Below, piece by piece: positions 7,252 to 15,880 of a DNA stretch of 49,100 nucleotides. Both the position numbers and the translations under genes were made by a program. This DNA comes from Deltaproteobacteria bacterium (GTDB lineage: Bacteria > Myxococcota > XYA12-FULL-58-9 > JAFGEK01). Below the pieces are notes generated by a model that saw nothing but the letters and a program-made list of their open reading frames with translations, had not been told where the DNA came from and did not search any database. The stretch covers positions 1 through 49,100 of the forward strand of contig JAFGEK010000051.1 in assembly GCA_016931625.1 (NCBI GenBank), in the 5' to 3' direction. The first letter of the stretch is position 1. Each line of letters starts with the position of its first letter.

Positions 7252-9573
7252 ATGCTATCAATTATCGTTATGAATTGTATAATATTTGCCATGCACCTTG
7301 TGTTAGCAACCTCAAATCCAACACCAGTATCTTATAAAGAACCTCAAAAACAAGAACTCTTAGCGGATGCTTCACAGAATTTAAAAATAATTAAGCAAGC
7401 TAATAACTTGATAATTAAAAACCAATTTGTTGAAGCCCTAACTTTAATTGATCAAATCGATACACCCGCTGCCGCATTACTACGTGCTCGTGCTTGGCGC
7501 ACTCTTGGTGACGTGCTCAAAGCGGAGCAAGAATTACCCAAAGCTGCAATTATTCCAGAACTTGAACCTCTAGTAGCTATTGAAAAAAGTCTCTTGGCAT
7601 TATTGCGAGACGATGTGCAAGAAGCAATAAATACTCTGGCGCCGCTAATGCAAAAAAACGACCCGTTAGTTTTAAGTGCCATCTTTCCCGTAGCAAAAGC
7701 ACTGGCGATAAAAATGCCCTCCGAATTTTTAAAATATTTTGAAAAATTCGATAGCTTGCGCAGTCATGATGACCCCGATTTTCGTAGTCGCCTTTTAGGA
7801 TTAAAAATTACTGCCTTACAAAAACTTGGTAACGTTAATGAAGCATTAGCCACTGAAAAACTACGCTATATTCAAGAGCCTGTATCACAACTAACACCAA
7901 AACTACTTTCTGAAAATATCAAATTAAGTACCGACGAATTATTAACGAGAATAGATATACTGCTGGCGGCAAATCGTAATAAGCGTGTAGTCAGCGAAAT
8001 TAGTACTCTTAATGATAGCGCTCTTAATGAAAAACAACTATGCATTAAAAATTTTGCTCTCGGATTATCTCTGCGCAAACTTCGCAAATACTCTCGTAGT
8101 GAATCAGCCTTTAAACTAGCAGTTAAATCATGTCATAACGATGCTGAGTTCCTTAGACGTTCGCGTTATCTCCTTGCTAAAGTAGTTTCGATTCGCGATG
8201 GCTTGCGTTCCCTGTCTATCATTGATGATTTTGCAAAACTTTACCCTAATCATTCTATGACTGATGATGTGCTATTTTGGGCTGGAGATATTCTTTCGCG
8301 TAAAGGTCATCTAGAAAAAGCAACTACTTATTATAAACGTATTAATAATTTAAAATTTAAAGATGATTATTGTCTTGAAGCGCGATGGCGTTTGGCATGG
8401 ATGAATTATCGCCAAAATTACTTAGACAAAGCAAAAAATGCCCTAAACAATATGCTAGCCAGTGATTGCAGTATGACTCCTCAAGATACTGCGCGTGGAT
8501 ATTATTGGCTTGGGCGTATTGCTGAAAAACAAAATAATTTATCGCAAGCTCTCAACGCTTATCAAAGTGCTTTTAATGCTGAGGCTATGGGTTATTATGC
8601 TCAAATTGCTCTGAACCGCATCATCGCTTTAGATGACAAAATGGCAATCAAACTGACACACATCTCACTACCACAACCATCTTCTACTAACAATAATCTA
8701 GTTGACCCTGCTTGTGCATTATACATCGACCATCAATCTAAATTTACTCGTATTGAGCCCTTATTGGCACTTGGTCTTACCAATGATGCTCAAATTATAT
8801 TACGCACAATAAACTTGCCCGAAATGAAAATTGTTTCATCTACGCATGCTGCTGCGTTAGGGGTTTCCTCAAAGCAAGGAACCTATCATGAAGATAACCG
8901 CCAAACTTCAACACCAACTTGTGAACGCGATTTACGTTTGTATTTAGCACTACTATTTGATCATGCTGGTGCTTATCAAGAAGCACATTGGCGGCTACGC
9001 ACCGAGTTTGCCGATGATTTAAGCCGGTGGCCAAACTCTGAAACCATCGCGATTTGGCGAGCCGCATATCCCTTAGCTTGGCATGAAGAAATCGCTGCTG
9101 CTGAATCCTTGAATAATATACCAACTATGTTGTTACAAGCTTTAGCACGTGAAGAAAGTGCTTTTGATGAACAGGTTGTCAGTTGGGCTGGTGCCTATGG
9201 CCTTACCCAATTATTATTATCAACCGCGCGTGATGCGGGTAGATTGCTAAAACCACCGCTTAAAATTCAACATGTTGAAGAATTGCTAGACGCTAATTTG
9301 AACACCAAACTTGGCGGCGCCTTTTTAGCTTCATTGATTAAACATTATCATGGATGTTTAGCTTTAGCGCTTTGTGCCTACAATGCTGGCAATCGCGCCG
9401 CTAAAAGTTGGTGGAAACGTTTTGGCACCGAAGGCCTTGATGTGCTGGTTGAAGAAATATCTATTCAAGAGACTCGCGGCTATGTTAAACGAGTGCTTCG
9501 TTCTTATGGCGTCTATCTTTGGTTATATAAAAACCAAATGCCTAATATTAAATTGAAAATAAGTAGCCCCTAG
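7252..9573 (+). CDS. Soluble lytic murein transglycosylase (Slt-type) with TPR-like superhelix
   Basis: A 773-residue exported peptidoglycan lyase that cleaves the MurNAc-GlcNAc bond and forms 1,6-anhydro ends. A short hydrophobic N-terminus is followed by about 550 residues of paired helices of TPR type (e.g. YLDKAKNALNNMLASD, GYYWLGRIAEKQNNLSQALNAYQSAF). The C-terminal SLT domain starts near residue 620. Its catalytic Glu is in LLQALAREESAFD, followed by AYGLTQLLLSTA, ALALCAYNAGN and TRGYVKRVLRSY. The order superhelix then SLT and the total length are close to E. coli Slt70. GLTQL replaces the more usual GLMQL. The start at 7252 has no clear Shine-Dalgarno; 7270 is an alternative. It converges with the kinase gene with only 11 bases between the stops. 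Confidence 0.9.
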   Translation: MLSIIVMNCIIFAMHLVLATSNPTPVSYKEPQKQELLADASQNLKIIKQANNLIIKNQFVEALTLIDQIDTPAAALLRARAWRTLGDVLKAEQELPKAAIIPELEPLVAIEKSLLALLRDDVQEAINTLAPLMQKNDPLVLSAIFPVAKALAIKMPSEFLKYFEKFDSLRSHDDPDFRSRLLGLKITALQKLGNVNEALATEKLRYIQEPVSQLTPKLLSENIKLSTDELLTRIDILLAANRNKRVVSEISTLNDSALNEKQLCIKNFALGLSLRKLRKYSRSESAFKLAVKSCHNDAEFLRRSRYLLAKVVSIRDGLRSLSIIDDFAKLYPNHSMTDDVLFWAGDILSRKGHLEKATTYYKRINNLKFKDDYCLEARWRLAWMNYRQNYLDKAKNALNNMLASDCSMTPQDTARGYYWLGRIAEKQNNLSQALNAYQSAFNAEAMGYYAQIALNRIIALDDKMAIKLTHISLPQPSSTNNNLVDPACALYIDHQSKFTRIEPLLALGLTNDAQIILRTINLPEMKIVSSTHAAALGVSSKQGTYHEDNRQTSTPTCERDLRLYLALLFDHAGAYQEAHWRLRTEFADDLSRWPNSETIAIWRAAYPLAWHEEIAAAESLNNIPTMLLQALAREESAFDEQVVSWAGAYGLTQLLLSTARDAGRLLKPPLKIQHVEELLDANLNTKLGGAFLASLIKHYHGCLALALCAYNAGNRAAKSWWKRFGTEGLDVLVEEISIQETRGYVKRVLRSYGVYLWLYKNQMPNIKLKISSP

Positions 9574-9584
9574 TTATTAAGTCA

Positions 9585-11819
9585 CTATGTCATTAAACGC
9601 AAACCCCCTAACAATTTATCCATATTGCTACGGGTGCGTTCACTAACAACTGCTAAAATACGTTGTTTTAGTTCTGGTGTTATACTTAATATAGTTTCAA
9701 AAGCATTACGCGAAAGTTCGAGTACTTCGAGTTTACCTTTAGCTATTACCGAAGCAGTACGGGCAATACCTCGTAATGCTGCTATTTCACCAAACAACGT
9801 GCCTGGCCCAAGTGATGACAATACAACTTTTTGTTCACCGCTACCGGTAAATACCTCTCCTTCACCATCTTTTATTAAATAAATTTGATCGCTATGCGCT
9901 CCTTCTTTAACTACCAATTCGCCATCATGAAAAACTCGCGGGACAAAATGCTCGACTATTGAACGCCGTTGTTCATTATCAAGTAATCCAAAAACTGGCG
10001 ATTTTGCTAACACAGTTTCAACTATTCTTTCTTTATAAAAATCTAATAAAATTCCACTAGCCTTCGCATGTCCAGCAGTGATGTTGTTATATAGTTGTCG
10101 ATCAATCTCGAAAACTTCTGTGGGCGCAATAGCTTCAACGGTAGCGCTACGTGCTGATCCAGTAAAAAATGCATTCTCACCAAAAAAATCACCTGCCATA
10201 AGTGAAGACAAATAAACTCGCTGCTTATCTGGGGTAGTAGCATAAACTAACACGCGCCCACGTGCGATAAGAAACATTGTACGGCCACCATCACCTTGCT
10301 TAACAATGGCTTCACCTTCAGAAAACGTAAGCAACGGCGCCGTACCTGCAAGTTCGGCAAAGCTGGTTCCATCAAGTTCAGCTAATAATGGTGTTGATTG
10401 CCCGGAATCATTTGCTGGAGTCGGCGCATAGATTAATAATTCAGAAAGCAAATCTGCCATAGGCCCGCCAACCGCTAAGGCATTTGCCATAGTGTGGCTT
10501 TTTTGTTGACCTGCATTATTAGGAATCGCTGCAATAATTGGCGCCATGGCGGCCGCTTCAACCTGGGTTGCTAACGCTAACATATAACGACAACATAATA
10601 ATGATTGTGCTAATAAACCTCGTTCAGCAAATTTAATAGCTGTTATGCGATAGCAAAGCATGGCAGAAGCAACATCGCCTTCATTAGCACACTGTTTAGC
10701 TAAATTAAGCAGTACCCATAGACTTGGTCGTTGTTTAAATCTTTCACTTAGTATTTGAATATCTTTGCTCCACTCATGTGGTGCCTGCAATGATTCTTTC
10801 AATGAAATATTTTTTAACTTGGACTCATCGCCCGATGGCTGATTAGATGAGTCTTGCCTGATATTAACAATCGTATCTCTTGTTATTTTTTCACCATCCT
10901 TACTTAAAACATCTGGATGCGATGACATAAAATTTTGCAAATCATAAAGACTTGCTTGCGGATACTGTTTAACTAAATAAGCATGGATCTGCTGACCAAA
11001 TTCTCGGGCGCTAGAATATCGTTGCCCTGGCTCTTTTGCTAATGCTCCCATTACTAGAGCGTCAATGCTTGCCGGCAATTTAGAGTTACGTTTTGATGGA
11101 GGGTCAATTTTTGCAGCTAAGATACGATCGAATATACCCGCATTAACATCAGCTGCATATAATGCCCCACCAACTAAAGCTTCCCACAGCACAACCCCAG
11201 CTGAAAAAATATCACTGCGACAATCAATTGCTTTTCCACGTAAATGCTCGGGTGCCATATATGCCGCTTTACCCATAACCATGCCTGGGCTTGTCTGGGT
11301 AACTCGGCCCCGCATTTTTGCAACCCCAAAGTCGCCAAGTTTTACTGTACCATCATTAGAAATAAAAACATTGTGCGGGCTTACATCACGATGAACTAAA
11401 TTTAGTCGTTCATTATCTCGACCGCGTTTATTATGAGCATAATCAAGTGCTTTTAAAACTTCAGCGATAATTAGCAGCGCTAGCGGAGGATCAAGACCAA
11501 CTTTTGCGATTCCATCTAAATGACATAGTTGCTCTAAATTACAGCCTTCAATATATTCCATTGCTAAGTAATAAGCGCCTTGATACTCACCAAAATCAAA
11601 AACCTGTACGATATTTGGATGCGACAACGAAATTGAAACACGACCTTCTTCAATAAACATTGAAGCAAACGTGTCATCAATAGATAAATCAGAACGTACT
11701 CTTTTAATTACTAATTCTTTTTCAAAACCATCAAGACTCGATGAACGGGCCAGAAATATCTCAGCCATTCCTCCGACACTAATGCGTCTAATTAGCTCAT
11801 AACGCCCAAAATGTTGCAT
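9585..11819 (-). CDS. Ser/Thr protein kinase with two C-terminal cyclic-nucleotide-binding domains
   Basis: A Hanks-type kinase of 744 residues. The kinase domain (about 5-280) has a Gly loop (ISVGGMAEIFLA), VIKRV with the ATP Lys, catalytic VHRDVSPHNV, LGDFGVAKMRG and AYMAPEHLRG. A low-complexity and helical linker (about 300-490) has TPR-like segments (CANEGDVASAMLCYRITA). Two cNMP-binding (Crp-like) domains follow: about 500-610 (FSEGEAIVKQGDGGRTMFLI, GDFFGENAFFTG) and about 630-740 (LVVKEGAHSDQIYLI, GTLFGEIAALRGIARTASV). GE in the phosphate cassettes suggests ligand binding, but the Arg of the canonical RxA motif is only partly kept (GSARSATVEA, GIARTASVIA). Cyclic nucleotide probably controls kinase output. 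The ATG at 11819 (MQHFGRYELIRRI) is chosen over an upstream TTG. A PilZ gene is just upstream on the same strand. Confidence 0.92.
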   Translation of the reverse strand: MQHFGRYELIRRISVGGMAEIFLARSSSLDGFEKELVIKRVRSDLSIDDTFASMFIEEGRVSISLSHPNIVQVFDFGEYQGAYYLAMEYIEGCNLEQLCHLDGIAKVGLDPPLALLIIAEVLKALDYAHNKRGRDNERLNLVHRDVSPHNVFISNDGTVKLGDFGVAKMRGRVTQTSPGMVMGKAAYMAPEHLRGKAIDCRSDIFSAGVVLWEALVGGALYAADVNAGIFDRILAAKIDPPSKRNSKLPASIDALVMGALAKEPGQRYSSAREFGQQIHAYLVKQYPQASLYDLQNFMSSHPDVLSKDGEKITRDTIVNIRQDSSNQPSGDESKLKNISLKESLQAPHEWSKDIQILSERFKQRPSLWVLLNLAKQCANEGDVASAMLCYRITAIKFAERGLLAQSLLCCRYMLALATQVEAAAMAPIIAAIPNNAGQQKSHTMANALAVGGPMADLLSELLIYAPTPANDSGQSTPLLAELDGTSFAELAGTAPLLTFSEGEAIVKQGDGGRTMFLIARGRVLVYATTPDKQRVYLSSLMAGDFFGENAFFTGSARSATVEAIAPTEVFEIDRQLYNNITAGHAKASGILLDFYKERIVETVLAKSPVFGLLDNEQRRSIVEHFVPRVFHDGELVVKEGAHSDQIYLIKDGEGEVFTGSGEQKVVLSSLGPGTLFGEIAALRGIARTASVIAKGKLEVLELSRNAFETILSITPELKQRILAVVSERTRSNMDKLLGGLRLMT

Positions 11820-11853
11820 AATATATTCAAGCAAATAAAGTTATACACCTATA

Positions 11854-12420
11854 TCAAGCTTTAGCCTTGCTACGGGTGCGACGTTTAGTAGCCCTTACTT
11901 CCTGGTTTCTATACTCTTGATCAACTTTATCTGCAGCAGGAGAACGCAACGATGTTAAACGACCGTCTTTGTCCTCCCAAAGGTTAATAATAATGGCTAC
12001 ATCTTGCAAAGACATTACTCCACCAAGATGTGGGAATTCTATTAAAAAACGTTTCTCATAGAATTCACGAACTCTATCACTAACAAAAAACCTTAATAAT
12101 CTTTCACGGTTCTCAGCATCAACAGCAGTAAAAACAATGCCCATACCTGGTTCATCGCCTTCATCTTCGTTAAGACGATGCACCACTTCACCACGAGCAC
12201 TGAGAATGTCGCCATCATCAAGCGACATTTCAAGATTAATAGGGCAACCTACTGGCAGCAAATATTCAGATTGAATAAATGTACCGCCGATTGAGAGATC
12301 GCGTGTTTTAGCGTATCCCTCAAAACGAACCTCTCTACCAAAGCGCACCTCGTCAAGCCATAAACGAGTTGGAAGTTCAATTTCAATGCGCTCATGCTCA
12401 TAAGGTAAAATATTGTCCAT
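11854..12420 (-). CDS. PilZ-domain protein
   Basis: A cytoplasmic protein of 188 residues with one PilZ domain (about 10-115), the usual c-di-GMP receptor fold. The core TRDLSIGGTFIQSEYLLPVG, then ARGEVVHRL and GMGIVFTAV are typical. The Arg-rich N-terminal part of the ligand motif is present only in degenerate form (RFGREVRFEGYAKTRDLS), so binding needs testing. The tail is basic (TKRRTRSKAKA). It lies 34 bases upstream of the cNMP-domain kinase on the same strand and is probably co-transcribed, which places a c-di-GMP-type and a cNMP-type receptor in one unit. Confidence 0.88.
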   Translation of the reverse strand: MDNILPYEHERIEIELPTRLWLDEVRFGREVRFEGYAKTRDLSIGGTFIQSEYLLPVGCPINLEMSLDDGDILSARGEVVHRLNEDEGDEPGMGIVFTAVDAENRERLLRFFVSDRVREFYEKRFLIEFPHLGGVMSLQDVAIIINLWEDKDGRLTSLRSPAADKVDQEYRNQEVRATKRRTRSKAKA

Positions 12421-12486
12421 GTAATTTCTTTATATCTGTACTGAGTAATAGTCGAGACAACATTTTTACTATTTATCATTTTCAAC

Positions 12487-12495
12487 ATTATACCA
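12487..12495 (-). promoter_or_regulatory. Extended -10 promoter candidate for the PilZ-kinase unit
   Basis: On the minus strand the sequence reads TGGTATAAT, an extended -10 element (TGn plus TATAAT). It would start transcription about 60 bases before the PilZ start codon. No good -35 box is present, as is common for extended -10 promoters. It is the only strong promoter-like site in the gap. Confidence 0.42.
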
Positions 12496-12604
12496 ATAAA
12501 AAACACTAGTTAGACGGAATATACCGCGATCATTTCACTATGATGCTCATAAAAATGCATGAGATATTTGACCATACACCTCAGCCTAGGCTATCCCATA
12601 GCAT

Positions 12605-13024
12605 ATGGATCGAGGCGAATTTCAAAATGAGTTTTCCCGTCTTGAACGTTGGTTTCAAAACGAACGGCCAAATAATGGGTGTATCAATTCAACTAACATC
12701 CAAGCCTCGACTTTATGCATGTTTTCTGACGGGCTGGAGAATTGCTATCGCTGCACCCATTGTCAAAATTGTATTAATTGCAGCAATCTCTCCCATTGTG
12801 ATTCATGTATATCATGCCACAGTTGTGCATATTTAATTGATTCGCAATACTGTACCCAAAGTGCTTATCTTACTCGCTGTATTTCTTGCTCTGAATGTAA
12901 TTACTGTTTTGGATGTGTTGGCTTATCTAAAAAAGACTTTCATATTCTTAACTTTAAATATTCACGTAAGGAGTATTTTGCAATTATTGCCAAACTGAAA
13001 AAAGAACTTGGCTTGCCAAAATAA
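12605..13024 (+). CDS. Cysteine-ladder repeat protein (139 aa)
   Basis: A small cytoplasmic-looking protein without signal peptide or membrane segment. Residues about 41-100 contain about 18 cysteines, many spaced as C-x-x-C (CYRCTHCQNCINC, then CDSCISCHSCA, then CISCSECNYCFGC). Flanking residues are mostly N, S, H, Y and T. The regular spacing suggests a short solenoid, or a metal or Fe-S scaffold. Related Cys-rich proteins in databases are often labelled by error as CaiB/BaiF-like; there is no CoA-transferase signature here. The C-terminal 35 residues are a plain helix rich in Lys (FKYSRKEYFAIIAKLKKELG). It precedes a TPR gene and a P-loop ATPase on the same strand. Function is unknown. Confidence 0.75.
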   Translation: MDRGEFQNEFSRLERWFQNERPNNGCINSTNIQASTLCMFSDGLENCYRCTHCQNCINCSNLSHCDSCISCHSCAYLIDSQYCTQSAYLTRCISCSECNYCFGCVGLSKKDFHILNFKYSRKEYFAIIAKLKKELGLPK

Positions 13025-13105
13025 AATCGCTAACCCCGATTGTATACAAAGTAGATTTTATAAATAATTTATGCGATATGCTTGGCACAAATTGGAGTTT
13101 TACCT

Positions 13106-13732
13106 ATGGCCCAACTTGACGTGCTTCTAAGCGAGCTCGCCAATTTTGATGCTCAAAATGACCTTGAAGGTCTTCGTCGCATTCGCGAGCAGATTGTCGC
13201 TGAACATCCGCAATCAGTTGAAGCTGCTGAGGCTCTTTATAAAATCGGACTTGATTTGTTGTTTCGCGAACGAAATTTAAGCGAAGCTATGGAAAATTTT
13301 GAAGAAGCTGCAAAACGCAAGGTAGCCTTTTGGTCAGATGCAGCTCGCACAAGTTTTGGGTTATGCTTATTTCATCAACGTCGCCCTCAAAAAGCACTGC
13401 TCGAACTTCGCAAAGTGGCTTATCAAGAAAATCCTTCATCACATACAGTAACGGCTCTTTCATTTATTGAAGTTATTCACGAATCTGATGGCAAAACCGA
13501 CGAAGCCAAACGCACCCGTAAAGACCGTATCACCCAATTAGAAAAATTGGCTTACCAAACTGAAAATACACAGGCAGCAGAACGCGGATATTATTTATAC
13601 ATGCTCGGTCTAGCTTATCGTGACCAAGGCAGTGACGAGATAGCAATACAGACACTTCAAGAAGCTAAAGCGATCGGCCAAGAAGCACTTGGGGATGAAC
13701 TCTACCGCTCAATTACTGAGGCGCTGCAATAA
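13106..13732 (+). CDS. TPR-repeat protein
   Basis: A 208-residue soluble protein made almost entirely of helix pairs of TPR type (AAEALYKIGLDLLFRERNLSEA, then AARTSFGLCLFHQRRPQKAL, then YYLYMLGLAYRDQGSDEIAI). It is likely a protein-interaction adaptor. The ATG at 13106 has a GGAG eight bases upstream and is preferred over a TTG at 13082. It sits between the cysteine-ladder gene and the P-loop ATPase, 47 bases before the latter, so the two may work together. Confidence 0.8.
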   Translation: MAQLDVLLSELANFDAQNDLEGLRRIREQIVAEHPQSVEAAEALYKIGLDLLFRERNLSEAMENFEEAAKRKVAFWSDAARTSFGLCLFHQRRPQKALLELRKVAYQENPSSHTVTALSFIEVIHESDGKTDEAKRTRKDRITQLEKLAYQTENTQAAERGYYLYMLGLAYRDQGSDEIAIQTLQEAKAIGQEALGDELYRSITEALQ

Positions 13733-13779
13733 AAGGTGACCTTAGTTCGTAATAATTATTGCCCACTTAGGAAGCTTTT

Positions 13780-14904
13780 ATGGGCTTTTATAATTTCAAC
13801 AAGCCTGTAGTTGGAGGTCGTTTTTTCGGACGTTCTGCCGCTTTACGCACCATAAATGATGGTTTTAGTATGGGGCGTAGTTATGCTATTGGCGGTGGTT
13901 CTAAAATCGGTCGTACTTCAATACTGGCTCAGTTACATCAATTATTACGTGAACAGCTCATAACCAACAAAAAGCAAACCAGACAAACACCAATCTACAT
14001 AGATATGGTAAATGTTCCGCATAAAATCGCACTTGTCACTGTAAAGTATTACTGGGAGGCACTAATACGAGGAGCTCGTAGCGCTACGGTAGATAGTGGT
14101 GGATTACCGCCAATGCCTGAAAATCCTCTTCTGCAGAAAAGATGTCCAGAACCCTGGAAAACCTTGCGCGAGCAAATTAATCAACTTGAAAAACTTACGG
14201 TCGGCACCAGTGCTTGGAGTCATTATGTCTGGCTGATCGATAATGCCGATTTGTTATTTGAGCCCGTCCACGAAGAAGAAGCTGTATTTATTCGTGAGCT
14301 AATGACTAACGAAATCTCTCATGATCATACCTCAGTAGTATTAGCGGGTGGGCGGATGTTAAAAGAATCATTTACTGATATTGATTCGCCATTTAAAGCT
14401 GCCAGACAATACAATTTAGGATTATTTAATGAGCAAGAGTGCCGCAATTTATGCCGTGCTGGAATTCCACAACTTGAACCACAGATTATTGAACAACTTT
14501 TTGCTTTAACAGGTGGACATCCTTATGCCTTACAACGCCTACTTGCAGTACTTGAAATGCAATATCCACCTTATAATATTGAACTTGCCGTAACCCAGGC
14601 AGAAAATGATCTTACAAATTTATGGCAATCTGTTTGGGATGAAATCGATTTCGGTCGCGATCTTAATTATAGTGGTACTTACGCTGCGCCTGAGCATTTA
14701 CTCATGCAGCTACTTATTGAAACCAATTCACCAATTGAGCTACGCAACGCAGAACGCGAGTTAGGGCTTAAACCACTACGTGAAGTAGCTGATCTTTTTG
14801 AGTATTTAGGCATAGTCCAAAGAGGCATACTCGGAGATGCACGCATGGTAAATGCTAATGTAACATTGTGGAATACATGGTATCGTCAACGTGTTAGAGA
14901 GTAG
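13780..14904 (+). CDS. AAA/STAND-type P-loop ATPase-like protein
   Basis: A 374-residue protein resembling archaeal-type AAA/ORC or STAND ATPases. The N-terminus VVGGRFFGRSAALRTI is the element before Walker A in this group. The Walker A loop reads GGGSKIGRTSIL (about 38-49), with Arg where the catalytic P-loop Lys is expected. Walker B is HYVWLIDNADLLF (about 147-159), with Asn after the Asp. A sensor-like VVLAGGR and GGHPYALQRLLAVLE follow, as in AAA_16/ATPase_2 members. The C-terminus looks like a winged helix (ELRNAERELGLKPLREVADL, LEYLGIVQRG). The changes suggest nucleotide binding without normal hydrolysis. Partners are probably the TPR protein before it and the receiver protein after it. 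Confidence 0.7.
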   Translation: MGFYNFNKPVVGGRFFGRSAALRTINDGFSMGRSYAIGGGSKIGRTSILAQLHQLLREQLITNKKQTRQTPIYIDMVNVPHKIALVTVKYYWEALIRGARSATVDSGGLPPMPENPLLQKRCPEPWKTLREQINQLEKLTVGTSAWSHYVWLIDNADLLFEPVHEEEAVFIRELMTNEISHDHTSVVLAGGRMLKESFTDIDSPFKAARQYNLGLFNEQECRNLCRAGIPQLEPQIIEQLFALTGGHPYALQRLLAVLEMQYPPYNIELAVTQAENDLTNLWQSVWDEIDFGRDLNYSGTYAAPEHLLMQLLIETNSPIELRNAERELGLKPLREVADLFEYLGIVQRGILGDARMVNANVTLWNTWYRQRVRE

Positions 14905-14926
14905 AGCATTAAAGGCAATCTTTGGG

Positions 14927-14932
14927 TATAAT
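14927..14932 (+). promoter_or_regulatory. -10 box candidate for the tandem receiver gene
   Basis: A perfect TATAAT lies 42 bases before the ATG at 14975 in a short AT-rich gap. No clear -35 box is found at the usual distance. If used, it would separate the receiver gene from the ATPase gene transcriptionally. Confidence 0.4.
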
Positions 14933-14974
14933 AGAATTATAATTAAATCCCTTGAACGTTACAGGGCACAAAAT

Positions 14975-15772
14975 ATGCCGGCTAGCGAAAAGCTACACAT
15001 TCTGCTTGTAGATGATGAGCTTGAATACTTAGAAATTACTGCTCGCGCTCTTCATCGACATGGTCTAGATGTAAAAACTGCTGCAGATGGAGCTCGTGCA
15101 CTCGAACTCGTTAGGCATAATAATTTTGATACCATAATTTTAGATGAACGAATGCCAGGTTTAAACGGTTCTGAAGTATTTCAATTAATTAAACAACAAA
15201 ATCCCGATATACCTGTTATTATACTTACAGGTCATGGTACAATAAAACAGGCTTTTGAAATATCGCGTATGGGCGTCTTTGAATATCTTACTAAACCATG
15301 TGATATCAATAAGTTAGTTAAAGTAATCCATAGAGCCTGCTCTGATAGTAAAAATGAAATAGCAATTGAAAACATCAAAGTACTTTTAGTTGATGATAAT
15401 CAAGAATTCGTTTCCTCATTAGACAGAGTTTTATCACATCGTGGCTTTAAGGTGTCTTCCTCTACAAATGCTACTGCGGCATTAGAGTTACTTGCAGAAC
15501 AACATTTCGATGTCGCCATTCTTGATTTGGTTATGCCTGAAATTGGCGGCCTTGAATTGTTAAAACAAATAAAACAACAATATCAACACATTGAGGTAAT
15601 AATGTTAACCGGCCATCCCTCAGTACAACAGGCAATAACCGGTATGGATGATGGGGCTTTTGATTTTATGGTAAAACCCCCGGCGATAGAAACCCTCATC
15701 ATTCAAGTTCGCAAAGCTGCTACTTCGGCAAATGCTAAATTACAAACGTTGATGAAGCTTCAAAATAAATAG
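14975..15772 (+). CDS. Tandem receiver-domain response regulator
   Basis: A cytoplasmic protein of 265 residues made of two CheY-like receiver domains and no output domain. REC1 (about 5-120) has the acidic pair in LLVDDELEYLE, the phospho-Asp in IILDERMPGLNG and Lys in YLTKPCD. REC2 (about 128-250) has LLVDDNQEF, phospho-Asp in AILDLVMPEIGG and Lys in FMVKPPA. Both have complete active sites. Such proteins act as phosphate relays or sinks between histidine kinases. The ATG at 14975 (MPASEKLHIL) has AGGG about eight bases upstream. The ATG/GTG-like codons at 14891 would overlap the ATPase gene and add 28 unlikely residues. It precedes the rex-hyd unit, whose two kinases are candidate partners. 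Confidence 0.88.
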   Translation: MPASEKLHILLVDDELEYLEITARALHRHGLDVKTAADGARALELVRHNNFDTIILDERMPGLNGSEVFQLIKQQNPDIPVIILTGHGTIKQAFEISRMGVFEYLTKPCDINKLVKVIHRACSDSKNEIAIENIKVLLVDDNQEFVSSLDRVLSHRGFKVSSSTNATAALELLAEQHFDVAILDLVMPEIGGLELLKQIKQQYQHIEVIMLTGHPSVQQAITGMDDGAFDFMVKPPAIETLIIQVRKAATSANAKLQTLMKLQNK

Positions 15773-15830
15773 AGCTTTTTTCAACAGATCTTTCAACTAC
15801 CAATCCAAAAAAATAACCCTAATCTGAATC

Positions 15831-15860
15831 TTGACTTTTTATAGATTCATAGGCAAATAT
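15831..15860 (+). promoter_or_regulatory. Promoter candidate for the rex-hyd operon
   Basis: TTGACT at 15831-15836 and AAATAT at 15855-15860 are separated by 18 bases. Transcription would start near 15867, inside the candidate Rex operator at 15862-15879 and only about 14 bases before the GTG start of rex. The -35 is good; the -10 is weak. Confidence 0.4.
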
Positions 15861-15861
15861 G

Positions 15862-15879
15862 ATGTGAAAGATGTAACAA
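15862..15879. promoter_or_regulatory. Candidate Rex operator overlapping the rex start region
   Basis: The 18 bases ATGTGA, then AAGATG, then TAACAA fit the known Rex site TTGTGA-N6-TCACAA at 10 of 12 half-site positions. The site lies between the -10 box and the rex start codon, where a bound repressor would block transcription. A second TGTAACAA, identical to the last eight bases of this site region, follows at 15889-15896 inside the first codons. This would give redox-controlled autoregulation of rex and the hydrogenase genes. Confidence 0.5.
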
Positions 15880-15880
15880 C

